Source: CAVWDI01 sp046259385 (GTDB lineage Bacteria; Chloroflexota; Anaerolineae; Anaerolineales; UBA4823). Taken from it: a stretch of DNA of 64,000 nucleotides. Of this stretch, positions 1 to 8,924 are shown one piece after another. A model generated the notes under the pieces. It did not search any database. It was given only the letters and a program-made list of their open reading frames with translations, and had not been told where the DNA came from. Numbering within the stretch: position 1 is the stretch's first letter; each line of letters begins with the position of its first letter. The translations under genes were made by a program, and so were the position numbers. The DNA lies in NCBI GenBank assembly GCA_046259385.1, contig JBJYWI010000291.1:44337-108336 (forward strand). The letters are read 5' to 3'.

Positions 1-2
1 AC

Positions 3-158
3 GGTGTCCGGGCAGATGATCGGGTTGAGCGTGCCCTGCTAGCTTGCCTAGGGGAATTTATGGGATATCTCTCTGCAAGACAGATCGCGATCCAGAAAGA
101 GATATCCGGGGCAGAACCTCTATACCGGGTTGCGGAAATCCTGAATTCAGCGGGATGA
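3..158 (+). CDS. C-terminal end of a gene cut by the window edge
   Basis: An open frame enters from the left edge and stops at TGA 156-158, giving 51 residues. The visible part is charged and probably helical (for example ALLACLGEFMGYLSARQIA) with no recognisable motif. I do not recognise the family. The start lies outside the window. Confidence 0.5.
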   Translation, partial: GVRADDRVERALLACLGEFMGYLSARQIAIQKEISGAEPLYRVAEILNSAG

Positions 159-196
159 ACAGATTCAATTATCAAACGATACATTAATATTAATAA

Positions 197-228
197 TTTG
201 TGCAAAATTGCACAAACTGTGGTATACT
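197..228 (+). promoter_or_regulatory. Perfect palindromic operator overlapping a promoter
   Basis: TTTGTGCAA (197-205), two bases, then TTGCACAAA (208-216) form a perfect 9-bp inverted repeat, the size of a dimeric repressor site. A -10-like TATACT lies at 223-228, with a weak -35 (TTGTGC, 198-203) inside the palindrome at a long 19-bp spacing. Bound protein would cover the -35 region. The regulated transcript would start near 235 and run into the hairpins that follow. Confidence 0.5.
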
Positions 229-234
229 TCCGGC

Positions 235-321
235 GGGCCCTCAAAACAGCTATCATTACTGCCCGGGCCCGTTCTAGCAATTTCAATGAAATGCGGGTTT
301 TTCACCCGCATTTCACTTTTT
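235..321 (+). ncRNA. Candidate small RNA between the operator-promoter and a terminator
   Basis: Transcription from the promoter at 197-228 would give about 87 nt ending at the terminator at 288-321. It would contain a GC stem pairing CGGGCCC (234-240) with GGGCCCG (265-271). I see no convincing open frame in it. It could also be only the terminator region of the truncated upstream gene, so the call is tentative. Confidence 0.25.
288..321 (+). terminator. Intrinsic terminator
   Basis: GAAATGCGGG (288-297) pairs perfectly with CCCGCATTTC (305-314) around a 7-nt loop and is followed by ACTTTTT. This would end transcription from the left. Confidence 0.7.
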
Positions 322-528
322 ATACAGGCCTTTTATTACTGGCGGTTTAGTTAAAATCTGAAATTATCTATTTATCTCATCCTTACACCCGCCAAAACTG
401 CTGGATTCCAGTCCTGACCTGCTGCGCGCAATGTTGGCGTGGCATGGTCAGCGTAAACTTGGGTTAAGCTGGAAAGCCTGCACTCACCAAACCTGGCATT
501 ACCTTGCATAAACCGCCGGGCTAGTAAA
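322..528. other. Intergenic, nothing recognised
   Basis: Between the terminator and the stop of the convergent hydrolase gene I see no supported open frame, clear promoter or strong hairpin. Confidence 0.4.
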
Positions 529-1077
529 TTATATCTCTTCAGCCAGTACAGTGCGGTTTGTACAGCCCGGGTAGCTTAGCCATGCAATTGCATTGTTGAG
601 CTCCCGGATAATATCCGCAGCTCCGATTCTGTCACCGTTCTTGAACTCCAAATTCTCAGTGGTGTGAGCGTCTTCGACCAGGGTGAGATCGTAACCTCGA
701 TCAAGAGCGCCATAAGCCGTAGCTCGAATACACCAGTTTGTGGCAGCGCCAGCCAGTATGATGTGAGCAGCGCCGAGCTGAGTCAGGACATCCTCCAGCG
801 GGGTAGCCTCGAACGAAGAGTTGAAATGCTTGTCGATCTTTGATTCGCCTTCTGCGGGTGTAAGTTCCGGGACGATTTGCCATTCAGAACTGTCACAAAC
901 CAGTTCGTCGTCTGAGTGCTGCACCCATATAACCGGTATCCCGCGGCGGCGTGCTTTTTCAACTGCGATGCCTATATTCTTGATAATGCGGTGGGAATCC
1001 CACGCATCACGCATCACCCCAACCTGCGCATCTACAACCAGGAGTACTTTTTTGTCCCCTTCTCGAATAACTGCCAT
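529..1077 (-). CDS. Isochorismatase-like cysteine hydrolase
   Basis: A 182-aa protein of the isochorismatase-like alpha/beta hydrolase family, which hydrolyses amides or vinyl ethers through an Asp-Lys-Cys triad. The likely triad is Asp in LLVVDAQVG near the N-terminus, Lys in SKIDKHFNSSF, and Cys in GAATNWCIRATA. The length is normal for a single-domain member. The ATG is preceded by GGAGG at good spacing, so the start is secure. It stands alone on the minus strand. Members include nicotinamidases and many enzymes of unknown substrate, and the sequence alone does not choose between them. Confidence 0.85.
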   Translation of the reverse strand: MAVIREGDKKVLLVVDAQVGVMRDAWDSHRIIKNIGIAVEKARRRGIPVIWVQHSDDELVCDSSEWQIVPELTPAEGESKIDKHFNSSFEATPLEDVLTQLGAAHIILAGAATNWCIRATAYGALDRGYDLTLVEDAHTTENLEFKNGDRIGAADIIRELNNAIAWLSYPGCTNRTVLAEEI

Positions 1078-1660
1078 TTATTACCTCCAACTGCATTCGG
1101 TGTCCTGTTCTTAATTAAGCCGACCAAACACCTATTGCTTTTCTACTTCCAAACGGATAAGGGCATATCGATCGAGTCCATTTTATTTCAAAGCATCACG
1201 CTTTCCAGCTGGATCTGTTGTTGCAGGGTTCAATAAGCTTGCATCTCCACTACCCGATATCGAAGGAAAAAAATGCCGCTGATGAACCGACGTTCATGCT
1301 CGATTTGGAACTTCAGATGATATTTCCGGGTAATCCCGGCTTGCTCCCTCCCACTACGACGGGGGTATAACAATCGATTATATCAATATCAACCAGAAAC
1401 CAGAAAATTTCTCGTTTGAGGGTACGATTCTCGCTCGACCTAAAACACCGGATCCCATATCCCCTCCATAAGATTGCTCACTGAAAACTCATCAGATTTT
1501 CCCCGCATTTATCACAATATTCATCCAATTAGTGCTATAATAATTTTGAATCTCAAATTGAGGGGTTCAAAATATTTTTTTACCTGGATATCAGCCGCCC
1601 GATTGTGAAATTCTGGCAGCCGGGAAAATTGGAAAGATTCACCATCACCCTGGTCTATCA
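1078..1660. other. Intergenic region with possible gene relic
   Basis: About 580 nt without a convincing gene. Two short adjoining stretches near 1290-1490 read like coding sequence in different frames (for example HYDGGITIDYINI near 1355-1395), suggesting a decayed gene, but I recognise no family. The right end carries the promoter described separately. Confidence 0.3.
1536..1562 (+). promoter_or_regulatory. Promoter -10 with adjacent palindrome
   Basis: A perfect -10 hexamer TATAAT lies at 1536-1541 with no good -35. Starting about 10 nt downstream is the palindrome CTCAA-A-TTGAG (1552-1562), near the expected transcription start, where a repressor could act. It probably drives the gene at 1661 and perhaps the following signalling genes. 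Confidence 0.4.
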
Positions 1661-2548
1661 ATGTTTAGAAACCTGCAACTAAAATCCACTCCTGACCGGA
1701 TTGAGCCTGTTACGGATCAACTGACATCCAGCTGGCTGGAGCAGTACAGCGAGGCGCCTATCCTGCTCAGCCAGATCAATCTCCTTCCGGAGAACATCAA
1801 GAAGCGGGTTTACCGGATACTTATCCCGCCCGAACTGCTGGCCCGGTTTCAGATTGATCCAGTCTCATGGAAAGGTGCCGGAGGGGGTCTGCATGTCCGG
1901 TTAGATGCCCGGGCTGGCTCAAATTCAGTTCGGCTCATGGCATTCAGTGACGATGATCGGATGGATGAATTCTTCCACCTGGAAATTTCCGATAACGCTG
2001 AGGGCAGCCTGGAAATAAAGATGCTGCAGCTCAACGACCCGCAAAGCCCGCGTTTTGGAACCGTCATCAACCGTGAAGTGGATCAAGACGTTACCGGCAA
2101 AGCCGGGCGAAATCTGGAAGAGGAGCAGCGGGCAATGGAAGCCGGTCTTGCTCCCGGGCAAATCCGGGATGGGCTCGGCGCTCTGAAAATCACGCTTAAC
2201 CAGTTCGAAACTTTCCTGGCTGCGACCGGTCACAGGGCTTACTTTCTGGAGCCGCAATTTTATTCAGCAGCCTGGCTCTTTGAAAAAAGGGGGTTCGCCT
2301 ATGTGCGCGGGCATAAACTAATGGACAATATCCATGCCGAGTTTCAACACGGCGGGAGGCTGCACCAGGCTCTGGACAGCAGCACCTCCTTTCGCAAACC
2401 GGACGCCTGGCGCTTTGTGCGCGGCCGAGCCTGGGCGATCCACGATGGAATCCTAGAAGCAATCAGCGAGAAATGGGAAGATCTAAGGATGGTCAAGCAG
2501 GTGGGCCGTAAAGCGGGAGTTGAGACTTTCCCGGGCGCGGAATATTGA
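1661..2548 (+). CDS. Conserved-looking hypothetical protein
   Basis: A 295-aa soluble protein with no signal peptide or membrane segment. I do not recognise it with confidence. The second half contains FYSAAWLFEKRGFAY and a motif with WAIHDGIL near the C-terminus, and looks like a compact conserved alpha/beta domain. The first part resembles the end of an acetyltransferase fold, which is a weak impression only. No strong ribosome-binding site precedes the ATG. It lies 49 nt upstream of the anti-sigma factor gene on the same strand, so it may be co-transcribed with the partner-switching genes. Confidence 0.6.
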   Translation: MFRNLQLKSTPDRIEPVTDQLTSSWLEQYSEAPILLSQINLLPENIKKRVYRILIPPELLARFQIDPVSWKGAGGGLHVRLDARAGSNSVRLMAFSDDDRMDEFFHLEISDNAEGSLEIKMLQLNDPQSPRFGTVINREVDQDVTGKAGRNLEEEQRAMEAGLAPGQIRDGLGALKITLNQFETFLAATGHRAYFLEPQFYSAAWLFEKRGFAYVRGHKLMDNIHAEFQHGGRLHQALDSSTSFRKPDAWRFVRGRAWAIHDGILEAISEKWEDLRMVKQVGRKAGVETFPGAEY

Positions 2549-2597
2549 CAGAAATGATCAAAATATACCCGGAAACTATAGAATATACGTATAAAAA

Positions 2598-3020
2598 ATG
2601 CACCAGATAACACGCTCGGCAGAATTGACTTCGCTCCCTGAATTCAGGAAATATATCAACCTCGCCTGCAGCCACCATTCCGGAATTGATAAGCAGATCA
2701 CTTATGATCTGCAACTGGCGGTCGATGAAGCCTGTACAAATATCATCACACACGGCTACCAGGGCATGAATCCGGGATCGATTATTCTATCCCTGGAATT
2801 TAAAGGCGCTTATATCGAGGTTACTATCACCGATTTCGGACATGCATTTGAACCCATCCAGACTCCGGCACCAGACCTGGAAGCCGGTCTGGAAGACCGG
2901 CCTACCGGCGGTTTTGGCCTTTATTTCATCTACCAGACCATGGATGAGATAGAGTACACCACCAACCCATACGGCAACCGGCTCACATTCATCAAAAAAC
3001 TGGAATCCGCAGTTGGATAA
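2598..3020 (+). CDS. Anti-sigma factor serine kinase (RsbW-like)
   Basis: A 140-aa GHKL-type ATPase of the RsbW/SpoIIAB family. In partner switching this kinase binds a sigma factor or other target and phosphorylates a STAS antagonist. Visible motifs are the N box (AVDEACTNIITHGY, about residues 37-50), the G1 box (TDFGHAF) and the G2 box (PTGGFGLYFI). The length is typical. The STAS partner follows after 32 nt and a PP2C phosphatase after that, the classical trio. No sigma factor gene is in the window, so the target is unknown. Confidence 0.9.
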   Translation: MHQITRSAELTSLPEFRKYINLACSHHSGIDKQITYDLQLAVDEACTNIITHGYQGMNPGSIILSLEFKGAYIEVTITDFGHAFEPIQTPAPDLEAGLEDRPTGGFGLYFIYQTMDEIEYTTNPYGNRLTFIKKLESAVG

Positions 3021-3052
3021 CCAGACTAATTAATCTCCCGGGAGGGAAAATC

Positions 3053-3391
3053 ATGGACATTAATTTTCTTGAGAAACACCCTGCAGATATTGTTCAGGTC
3101 TCTGGCAGCGTGGACGCACTGACCGCTTCGGTCCTTACCGATTTTTTATCCCTGAAAATAAGCCAGGACCACACAAATCTTGTGCTGGACCTTAACCAAG
3201 TGGAATTCATGAGCAGCGCCGGACTTCGGTCAGTTCTGGCTGCGCTCAAGGAATGCCGCAATAAAGGCGGCGACCTGCGGATTGCAGGTGCCCAGCCGGG
3301 GGTTGAGAAAGTGCTGAAAATGTCCGGTTTCACCAATATTCTGAAGATCTTTCCAGATAGTGAAAACGCGCTTGCCAGTTTTTCGAATTAA
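3053..3391 (+). CDS. STAS-domain anti-sigma factor antagonist (RsbV-like)
   Basis: A 112-aa single STAS domain. The motif FMSSAGLRSVL carries the conserved serine normally phosphorylated by the RsbW-type kinase. A strong GGGAGGG precedes the ATG. It sits between the kinase and the phosphatase genes, 18 nt before the latter. Unphosphorylated, it should bind the kinase and free its target. Confidence 0.92.
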   Translation: MDINFLEKHPADIVQVSGSVDALTASVLTDFLSLKISQDHTNLVLDLNQVEFMSSAGLRSVLAALKECRNKGGDLRIAGAQPGVEKVLKMSGFTNILKIFPDSENALASFSN

Positions 3392-3409
3392 CCGCCGCCC
3401 TTAAACCAG

Positions 3410-4660
3410 ATGGAAGATTTAAACAGAACTGATACTGCGAATATTTTTCAGGAGATCGGTTTTGCGTATTTTAAATGCGATCCGACCGGGGAGATTTTAG
3501 AGGTCAACCAGAATTTCTGCCGTTTAGTAGGCCTCGATCAGAAAAGCGTTATTGGAAAAAATATCTTTAATACCCTCTCTGCTGAGGATATCCGATCACT
3601 TAAAAAGGCATTGGATAGAAACCGGGCTGACGGAAAAATCACAAGCCGCGATTTGGTAATTTCCAGCATGGGTGGGGGTCCCCAATTGGTGGATTGTACA
3701 ATCTCCCCCGAAATTGAGAGGCCGGGGTTAACACCGGTCCTTTACGGGGTGCTGAGACCTCTTCCCTGGATAGGACAGATGGAAGAGCACCTGCAGGCGG
3801 TCGAGCGCGAGCTCGAAATCGCCCGGGATATACAGGCAAGCTTCCTGCCGCAAGACCTTCCCCATATTCCAGGCTGGCAGATCACAGCCTACTTTGAAGC
3901 CGCCAGGGAGGTGGCAGGTGACTTCTACGATGTATTCACGCTCTCCAGCGGACGCAGGATCGGTCTGGTGATGGCTGACGTTGTTGACAAAGGCGTCGGC
4001 GCGGCTTTGTTTATGGCACTGTTTCGCAGTCTGATAAGGGCATTTGCCGACCAGCATTATAAACTGTCCTGGATGGATGTGCTCTCAGAGGAAGGCGCGC
4101 ATGAAAATGAATCTGCATCACTGGGACACAGGCGCAAGATGTTATCTACTGGCACCACCGCCCTTAAAAATGCAATCAACCTCACCAACAATTACATCGC
4201 AACAAACCACGGCGATACAAATATGTTCGCTACAATCTTTATAGGAGTACTCGATCCGTCTAACGGATCGTTGATGTATATAAACGCAGGTCATGAACCC
4301 CCGATTCTGGTCCGGGAAAATGGCGAGTTTCAAAGGTTGGATCCTACCGGCCCGGCGGTAGGAATGCTTCCCGATATGCTTTTTAACATCGAAAATATCA
4401 GGATAGGCGAGAAGGACACCCTGTTCGCCTACACGGACGGCGTCATCGATGCGCTGAATCCATCCGGGGAGACATTCGGGGAGGAGCAGCTGCTCAACCT
4501 CGCCAGGGGAAAATATAGCAGCACGGACGAGTTGATAATGAATCTCGTTTCCGAACTGAAGGTTCACATCTCAGATCGCAGTCAATATGATGATATTACA
4601 ATGTTCGCACTCCGGAGAGAACCCACTGGCTCCTCCGGTACTGGGGAGAGTAACTTTTGA
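3410..4660 (+). CDS. PAS-domain PP2C serine phosphatase (RsbU/SpoIIE type)
   Basis: A 416-aa protein. Residues about 10-115 form a PAS sensor (GFAYFKCDPTGEILEVN). A helical linker with REL-type heptads follows (ELEIARDIQASFLPQDLP), as is usual before RsbU phosphatase domains. Residues about 160-405 form the PP2C domain, with metal-binding acidic residues in GDFYD, MADVVDKG, YTDGV and YDDIT. It should dephosphorylate the STAS protein encoded just upstream. The PAS domain probably senses a small ligand or redox cue. It overlaps the next gene by 4 nt, implying translational coupling. Confidence 0.92.
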   Translation: MEDLNRTDTANIFQEIGFAYFKCDPTGEILEVNQNFCRLVGLDQKSVIGKNIFNTLSAEDIRSLKKALDRNRADGKITSRDLVISSMGGGPQLVDCTISPEIERPGLTPVLYGVLRPLPWIGQMEEHLQAVERELEIARDIQASFLPQDLPHIPGWQITAYFEAAREVAGDFYDVFTLSSGRRIGLVMADVVDKGVGAALFMALFRSLIRAFADQHYKLSWMDVLSEEGAHENESASLGHRRKMLSTGTTALKNAINLTNNYIATNHGDTNMFATIFIGVLDPSNGSLMYINAGHEPPILVRENGEFQRLDPTGPAVGMLPDMLFNIENIRIGEKDTLFAYTDGVIDALNPSGETFGEEQLLNLARGKYSSTDELIMNLVSELKVHISDRSQYDDITMFALRREPTGSSGTGESNF

Positions 4661-5406
4661 TTATATCCATTCACTCATTCCGCGGCGGCACCGGAAAATC
4701 CAACACAGCCGCAAATTTAGCAGCCTTACTGGCAGGTAAAGGGCACCGGGTGGGTGTGGTTGATACCGATATTCAGTCACCCGGTATTCATATCCTCTTC
4801 AATTTGAACGAGGAAGTCATGCAGTTTTCGCTGAACGATTACCTGTGGGGGAAATGCAATATACAGCAGGCTACTTATGACGTCACTCCCAATCTTAACG
4901 GCGATGTAGAAGGAAAAATCTTCCTGATCCCTTCCAGTATAAAAACAGGCGAGATCACACGTATCCTGCGCCAGGGTTACGATGTGGGAATTCTGAACGA
5001 TGGCTTCCAGGAAATCATCGAAAATCGTGCCCTGGACTACCTCCTGATTGACACCCATCCAGGGCTGAATGAGGAGACCCTCCTGTCAATCGCCATCTCG
5101 GACAGTCTGGTTATCGTCCTGCGTCCTGACCAGCAGGATTACCAGGGCACAGGAGTCACCATAGAGGTCGCCCGCCGGCTCGAAGTGCCCGCAATGATGC
5201 TGGTCGTTAATAAAGTGCCAGATGGATTTGAAACTGAGGAAGTCCGCCAATACGTTGAAAGGATCTATGACTGCCGGGTTGCGGCAGTCCTTCCGCACTC
5301 TGACGAAATGATGATGCTGGCAAGCGGAGGCATCTTCGTACTTCAGTATCCCGGACATCCAATCAGCCAGAGACTTTCTGGGGTAATCGACCAGCTCAGA
5401 GCTTGA
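4657..5406 (+). CDS. MinD/ParA-like P-loop ATPase
   Basis: A 249-aa ATPase starting at a TTG that overlaps the upstream stop, behind GGGGAGAG. The Walker A is FRGGTGKSNTAANL, with Arg where MinD/ParA usually have Lys before GG. DTDIQSPG and LLIDTHPGL correspond to the later nucleotide-binding motifs. Its coupling to a partner-switching phosphatase suggests a signalling or localisation role rather than chromosome partitioning. No ParB or MinE partner is adjacent. The exact function is unknown. Confidence 0.85.
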   Translation: MIISIHSFRGGTGKSNTAANLAALLAGKGHRVGVVDTDIQSPGIHILFNLNEEVMQFSLNDYLWGKCNIQQATYDVTPNLNGDVEGKIFLIPSSIKTGEITRILRQGYDVGILNDGFQEIIENRALDYLLIDTHPGLNEETLLSIAISDSLVIVLRPDQQDYQGTGVTIEVARRLEVPAMMLVVNKVPDGFETEEVRQYVERIYDCRVAAVLPHSDEMMMLASGGIFVLQYPGHPISQRLSGVIDQLRA

Positions 5407-5657
5407 GCCTGACCGGGAACCAACAATGAAGCAATCCGACGCTGATTCCCTGTTTGTCTGCATCCCGATTGACCGCCGCCAATCCATCAACCGCGATAAT
5501 GAATTGTTCATTTCATTTTTCCAGATAAGTTATATCACCCCGCCATGAGCATGAAACTATTCTAAAAAGGAGACCTATCTCCTGGATTACAATAAGAAAT
5601 CTATGACTAAAACCAGATCATACAAATTTTCTGTTGCTGGATTTGGGAGGTATTTTT
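5407..5657. other. Short intergenic region with a possible 40-aa frame
   Basis: An ATG frame at 5426-5548 could encode 40 residues (begins MKQSDADSLF) but has no good ribosome-binding site or recognisable family. A small GGAGA/TCTCC hairpin follows near 5567-5580. I do not call a gene. Confidence 0.25.
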
Positions 5658-7010
5658 ATGAAGACTCCCGATTATGACAGCGCACGTAAATTTGCCCTCA
5701 AACTCCTCGAGGACAGGCTGCCGTCCCGGCTGACCTACCATTCACTCTCTCACACCAGAGATCATGTCGTTCCCGCGGTTGAGAGATTGGCTAAACTTGA
5801 AGGGATTCAGGGAGAAGACCTGCTCCTGCTGAAGACCGCCGCCTATTACCACGACGTGGGCCATATTCAAGGCCGTCAGAACCACGAAGAGGAAGGCGTA
5901 AGAGTTGTCGAAGCTAACCTGCCAGGATTTAACTACAGTCCCGAGCAAATACAGGTGATCAGAGAGTTGATCATGGCGACGAAAATGCCCCAATCACCGA
6001 CCAGCAGCCTAGGAGAGATTCTGGCAGACGCCGATCTTGATGTGCTCGGGCGGGCGGATTATTTCAAACGCAATCTCGACCTGAGGCATGAATGGGCAAC
6101 CGGTGGAGAAGTGTTCACCGATCTTGAATGGTACAGTTCGCAGCTCAATCTGCTCATAACCCACGACTATTTCACAGAATCCGCAAGGATGTTGCGGGAT
6201 AAAGGCAAACAGCGCAACAGGGAGGCTGTCGCTAAGCTGATCGAACATCTCAAAGGGGATGCGCATGTCGACCTGGACAAACTGGTGATACTTAAATCGG
6301 TAAATATATTCTCTGCGATCCCTGAGCCCGCCTTGATCAAAGCTGTCGATTTGCTCAAGGAGGTCAATGTAAAAAACAGCCATACGTTTATCCATAAAGG
6401 GGACCAGGGTTCAAGCATGTTTATCCTCGCCGAAGGAAAGATGCTTGTACATGACGGCGACCTGCACCTGAACGAATTGCACCCATATGATATCTTTGGG
6501 GAAATGGCAGCTCTCGATCCGGAAGTGCGCAGCGCATCCATAACCGCAGTCGAAGATACCTTGCTTTACGAACTGGATCAGGAGGATTTGCTCTATCTGG
6601 TTGAAACCCAGAGCGCGGTCACCCGCGGCATATTCCACATCCTGTGCGAGAGGATGCGCAACCTTATGGAAGACCGCGCCGATGACTTTGAATACATCCA
6701 GCAGTTTGAACGTGTAATCGCCGCGGCGGTTGCAGTGGAGGAAGGGAAATACCAGCCCGAAATGATCGAAGGAGTCACAAAACGGAGGGATGAACTCGGC
6801 CAGCTTGCGCGGGTGTTCCAGCGTATGTTGCGCCTGGTTGAAGCGCGCGAGAACCAGCTGAAGAGAGAGGTCAAAGACCTGAAAATAGAAATAGATAAAG
6901 TCAAACAGGCACGCCAGGTCGCCGAAATCACTGAGACCGAATACTTCCAGGAGCTGCGCAGTAAAATCAGCGAACTGCGCGCTAGCCAAGGTTCAGAAGA
7001 TCAAGTGTAA
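5658..7010 (+). CDS. HD-domain protein with cyclic-nucleotide-binding domain
   Basis: The start is taken at ATG 5658, 7 nt after GGGAGG, giving 450 aa. Residues about 20-190 form an HD phosphohydrolase-like domain (YYHDVGHI and a later LADADLDVLG motif). Residues about 215-335 form a cNMP-binding beta-roll (FIHKGDQGSSMFILAEGK, DIFGEMAAL). The C-terminal 100 residues are a charged helix likely to form a coiled coil. The combination suggests nucleotide or second-messenger sensing tied to hydrolysis. The arginine typical of true cAMP pockets is not obvious, so the ligand is uncertain. Confidence 0.85.
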   Translation: MKTPDYDSARKFALKLLEDRLPSRLTYHSLSHTRDHVVPAVERLAKLEGIQGEDLLLLKTAAYYHDVGHIQGRQNHEEEGVRVVEANLPGFNYSPEQIQVIRELIMATKMPQSPTSSLGEILADADLDVLGRADYFKRNLDLRHEWATGGEVFTDLEWYSSQLNLLITHDYFTESARMLRDKGKQRNREAVAKLIEHLKGDAHVDLDKLVILKSVNIFSAIPEPALIKAVDLLKEVNVKNSHTFIHKGDQGSSMFILAEGKMLVHDGDLHLNELHPYDIFGEMAALDPEVRSASITAVEDTLLYELDQEDLLYLVETQSAVTRGIFHILCERMRNLMEDRADDFEYIQQFERVIAAAVAVEEGKYQPEMIEGVTKRRDELGQLARVFQRMLRLVEARENQLKREVKDLKIEIDKVKQARQVAEITETEYFQELRSKISELRASQGSEDQV

Positions 7011-7098
7011 ACGTTTGTGAACCTTGCTGAAAAAAGCGCACCAGAATGGCAAAATCGCGCCGGCTTCAATTTTTACGGCCAATGATATGGTTGTCTTC

Positions 7099-7313
7099 AT
7101 GCCATCGCTGAAAATATTAAGGAATGAAAAAGAGAACCGAATTTTTTTAGAGCGGGGAAATAATTTTTAACAAAGGTGAACCCGGCGATGTAATGTTCGG
7201 AATACTGGAGGGGGAAGTTGAAATCATTTCCGGTGGAAAGATCATTGATCGATCTTGATCCAGGCGATATCCTGGGTGTGATGGCAGACCGCCTGCGAAA
7301 GCGGACGGTATAA
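7099..7313 (+). pseudogene. Decayed cyclic-nucleotide-binding domain
   Basis: Pieces of one cNMP-binding domain are readable in successive frames: an ATG at 7099 leading to NRIFLERG, then EIIFNKGEPGDVMFGILEGE from about 7157, then LDPGDILGVMADR ending at TAA 7311-7313. At least two frameshifts separate them. The pieces match the fold of the domain in the upstream gene, so it may be a duplicated or relic effector. Confidence 0.65.
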
Positions 7314-7320
7314 CCGGGGC

Positions 7321-8220
7321 TCAAACGTTAAATTGATCCAGCAGAGGTTCCCGGCGTGCAATCCACTCCGGCGGGGCCGGGCGGGCTGCTCCTATTATCC
7401 CCCCAACAATCGCGCAGGTTGTATCCATATCGCCTGATCCAGAAACGGTGACCCACAGCGCGTTTTCATATTCGTCCGCGTGGTGGGCAGCAACCCACAG
7501 GCAGAACGGGACAGTGTCAAACGCGGCGACCCGCATCCCGGTACCAAGCTTCGAGGCTGCCTGTTGGACCTGACTGGGCGGGATCCGGACGGCTTCTTCG
7601 ATTCCCGCACGAGTTTTACTCTCCGGCAGCAGAGCGGCAACCTCTTCCAGGAATTCCGCACCGGTTTTAACACCTAGTTCAAGGGGAAACAGCGCCGCAG
7701 CAGCTGCCACAGCCATCGCCCCAACCCTGCCTTCAGGATGGAAATGGGTGATCATAGCTGATTTTTCAGCTTCTTCAGCTGCCCTTTGGGGGGCGTTGGT
7801 GTAATACGCTCCAATTGGTGCTGCCCGCATCGCAGCTCCGTTGCCGTAAGAGCCGCCAGAAAATAATTTTGGCGCCTCTTCACGCCAGTCAGCCTTGCGG
7901 GACAGGTTTCCCAGAAGGCGCCGGGCCCCGCCCCCGTAACCTCTCCAGGGTTGCTGGCTGTACTTTTCAGCAAATAAACGGGCAAGTTTATCCTGTTCAA
8001 TCCTGCCAAATTCAAGCAGCACTTCGACGATTGAAAGCGCCATGTGCGTGTCATCGGTCCAGTTCCAGGTTCCGGGGGGAAGCGAACGTTCTTGGATCGA
8101 TTGCGGGTCTTCTCTGAAAAACGTCTCTCCAAATGCGTCTCCCACCGAAAGCCCCTGCAGGGATGATAAAGCCTGCGATTCGGGTTCTGACCCTCCTGCG
8201 CGGTTATGGATTGTTTCCAT
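7321..8220 (-). CDS. ADP-ribosylglycohydrolase family protein
   Basis: A 299-aa DraG/ARH-type hydrolase, a family that removes ADP-ribose from proteins or small molecules using two magnesium ions. Metal-ligand motifs are NWTDDTHMAL (about residues 53-62) and SGDMDTTCAIVGGIIGA near the C-terminus. GLSVGDAFGE and GYGGGARRLL are also typical. A good CCTCC complement precedes the ATG. It is the last gene of a minus-strand group with the methyltransferase relic, DUF1801 and dehydrogenase genes. The substrate is unknown. Confidence 0.88.
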   Translation of the reverse strand: METIHNRAGGSEPESQALSSLQGLSVGDAFGETFFREDPQSIQERSLPPGTWNWTDDTHMALSIVEVLLEFGRIEQDKLARLFAEKYSQQPWRGYGGGARRLLGNLSRKADWREEAPKLFSGGSYGNGAAMRAAPIGAYYTNAPQRAAEEAEKSAMITHFHPEGRVGAMAVAAAAALFPLELGVKTGAEFLEEVAALLPESKTRAGIEEAVRIPPSQVQQAASKLGTGMRVAAFDTVPFCLWVAAHHADEYENALWVTVSGSGDMDTTCAIVGGIIGAARPAPPEWIARREPLLDQFNV

Positions 8221-8256
8221 TACTTACCTCCTGCATGGTTTTTTATGCCGGTTTCC

Positions 8257-8924
8257 TCAATCATCTCCGTTTCCTTTTCGCCCTGCGATCAAAATATGGG
8301 GGTTTAAAAAAGCCGCCTCCTGCCCATCAAAATTTTTGGGCTGCATCCAGGCAAGCACCTCCCGCGGCGCCTCCTTGACCATCTTTATCAATTGTTCTTT
8401 TACCGCCTGTGGCTGGGATCCCTCAGCCTTTCAAAGCGGTCTATATACCGCGCGGCAGCCGTATTTTCCGGAAGGCATTGATCCTGAACCAGCAGCCATC
8501 TTCCCGGCTTTAATACCCTGGCGCAGTCCGCCACAAATTGATTTACATCTCTGAAATGATGGGCAGCAATCCGGCAGGTAATAAGATCAAAACTGGATGC
8601 GAGAAACGGAAGTCGGGCCGCGTCTGCAAAGGCAAATAATACCTTCAGCGCACCCTTTGAGCGGATAAATTTCCAGGCTGCGGAAAGCATGCCGGACGAT
8701 ACATCCGCCGCAATAACAGATTGCACAATACAGGTGAACGCCAGCGCAGTGTGACCTCCACCAGTGGCAATATCGAGCATGGTCCATGACGGTTGCGGTC
8801 GGGCGATCTCAACCAGGCGCTGTAATTCCGGGGCTTTTGCATGCACCTCGCTGGTAACATAGCGCGGCGCAAATCGATTGAACCTTTCCCGGGATTCGTT
8901 CTTCCGTCTGGATTTCTCGCTCAT
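8257..8924 (-). pseudogene. Broken class I SAM-dependent methyltransferase
   Basis: The intact 5' part (8400-8924, 174 aa) is a class I methyltransferase: the SAM motif is MLDIATGGGHTALAF, followed by DAARLPF and CRVLKPGRWLL-like positions. It stops right after RLRDPSH. Downstream in another frame, 8257 to about 8408 reads AVKEQLIKMVKEAP, then FLNPHILIAGRK and a stop, which looks like this family's normal C-terminus. About 50-60 residues seem to be missing between the parts. I read it as a deletion plus frameshift. Its ATG overlaps the DUF1801 stop. Confidence 0.7.

Noticed and set aside
5426..5548. A 40-aa frame after the MinD-like gene
   Set aside because: Weak start context and no similarity; kept only as a remark.
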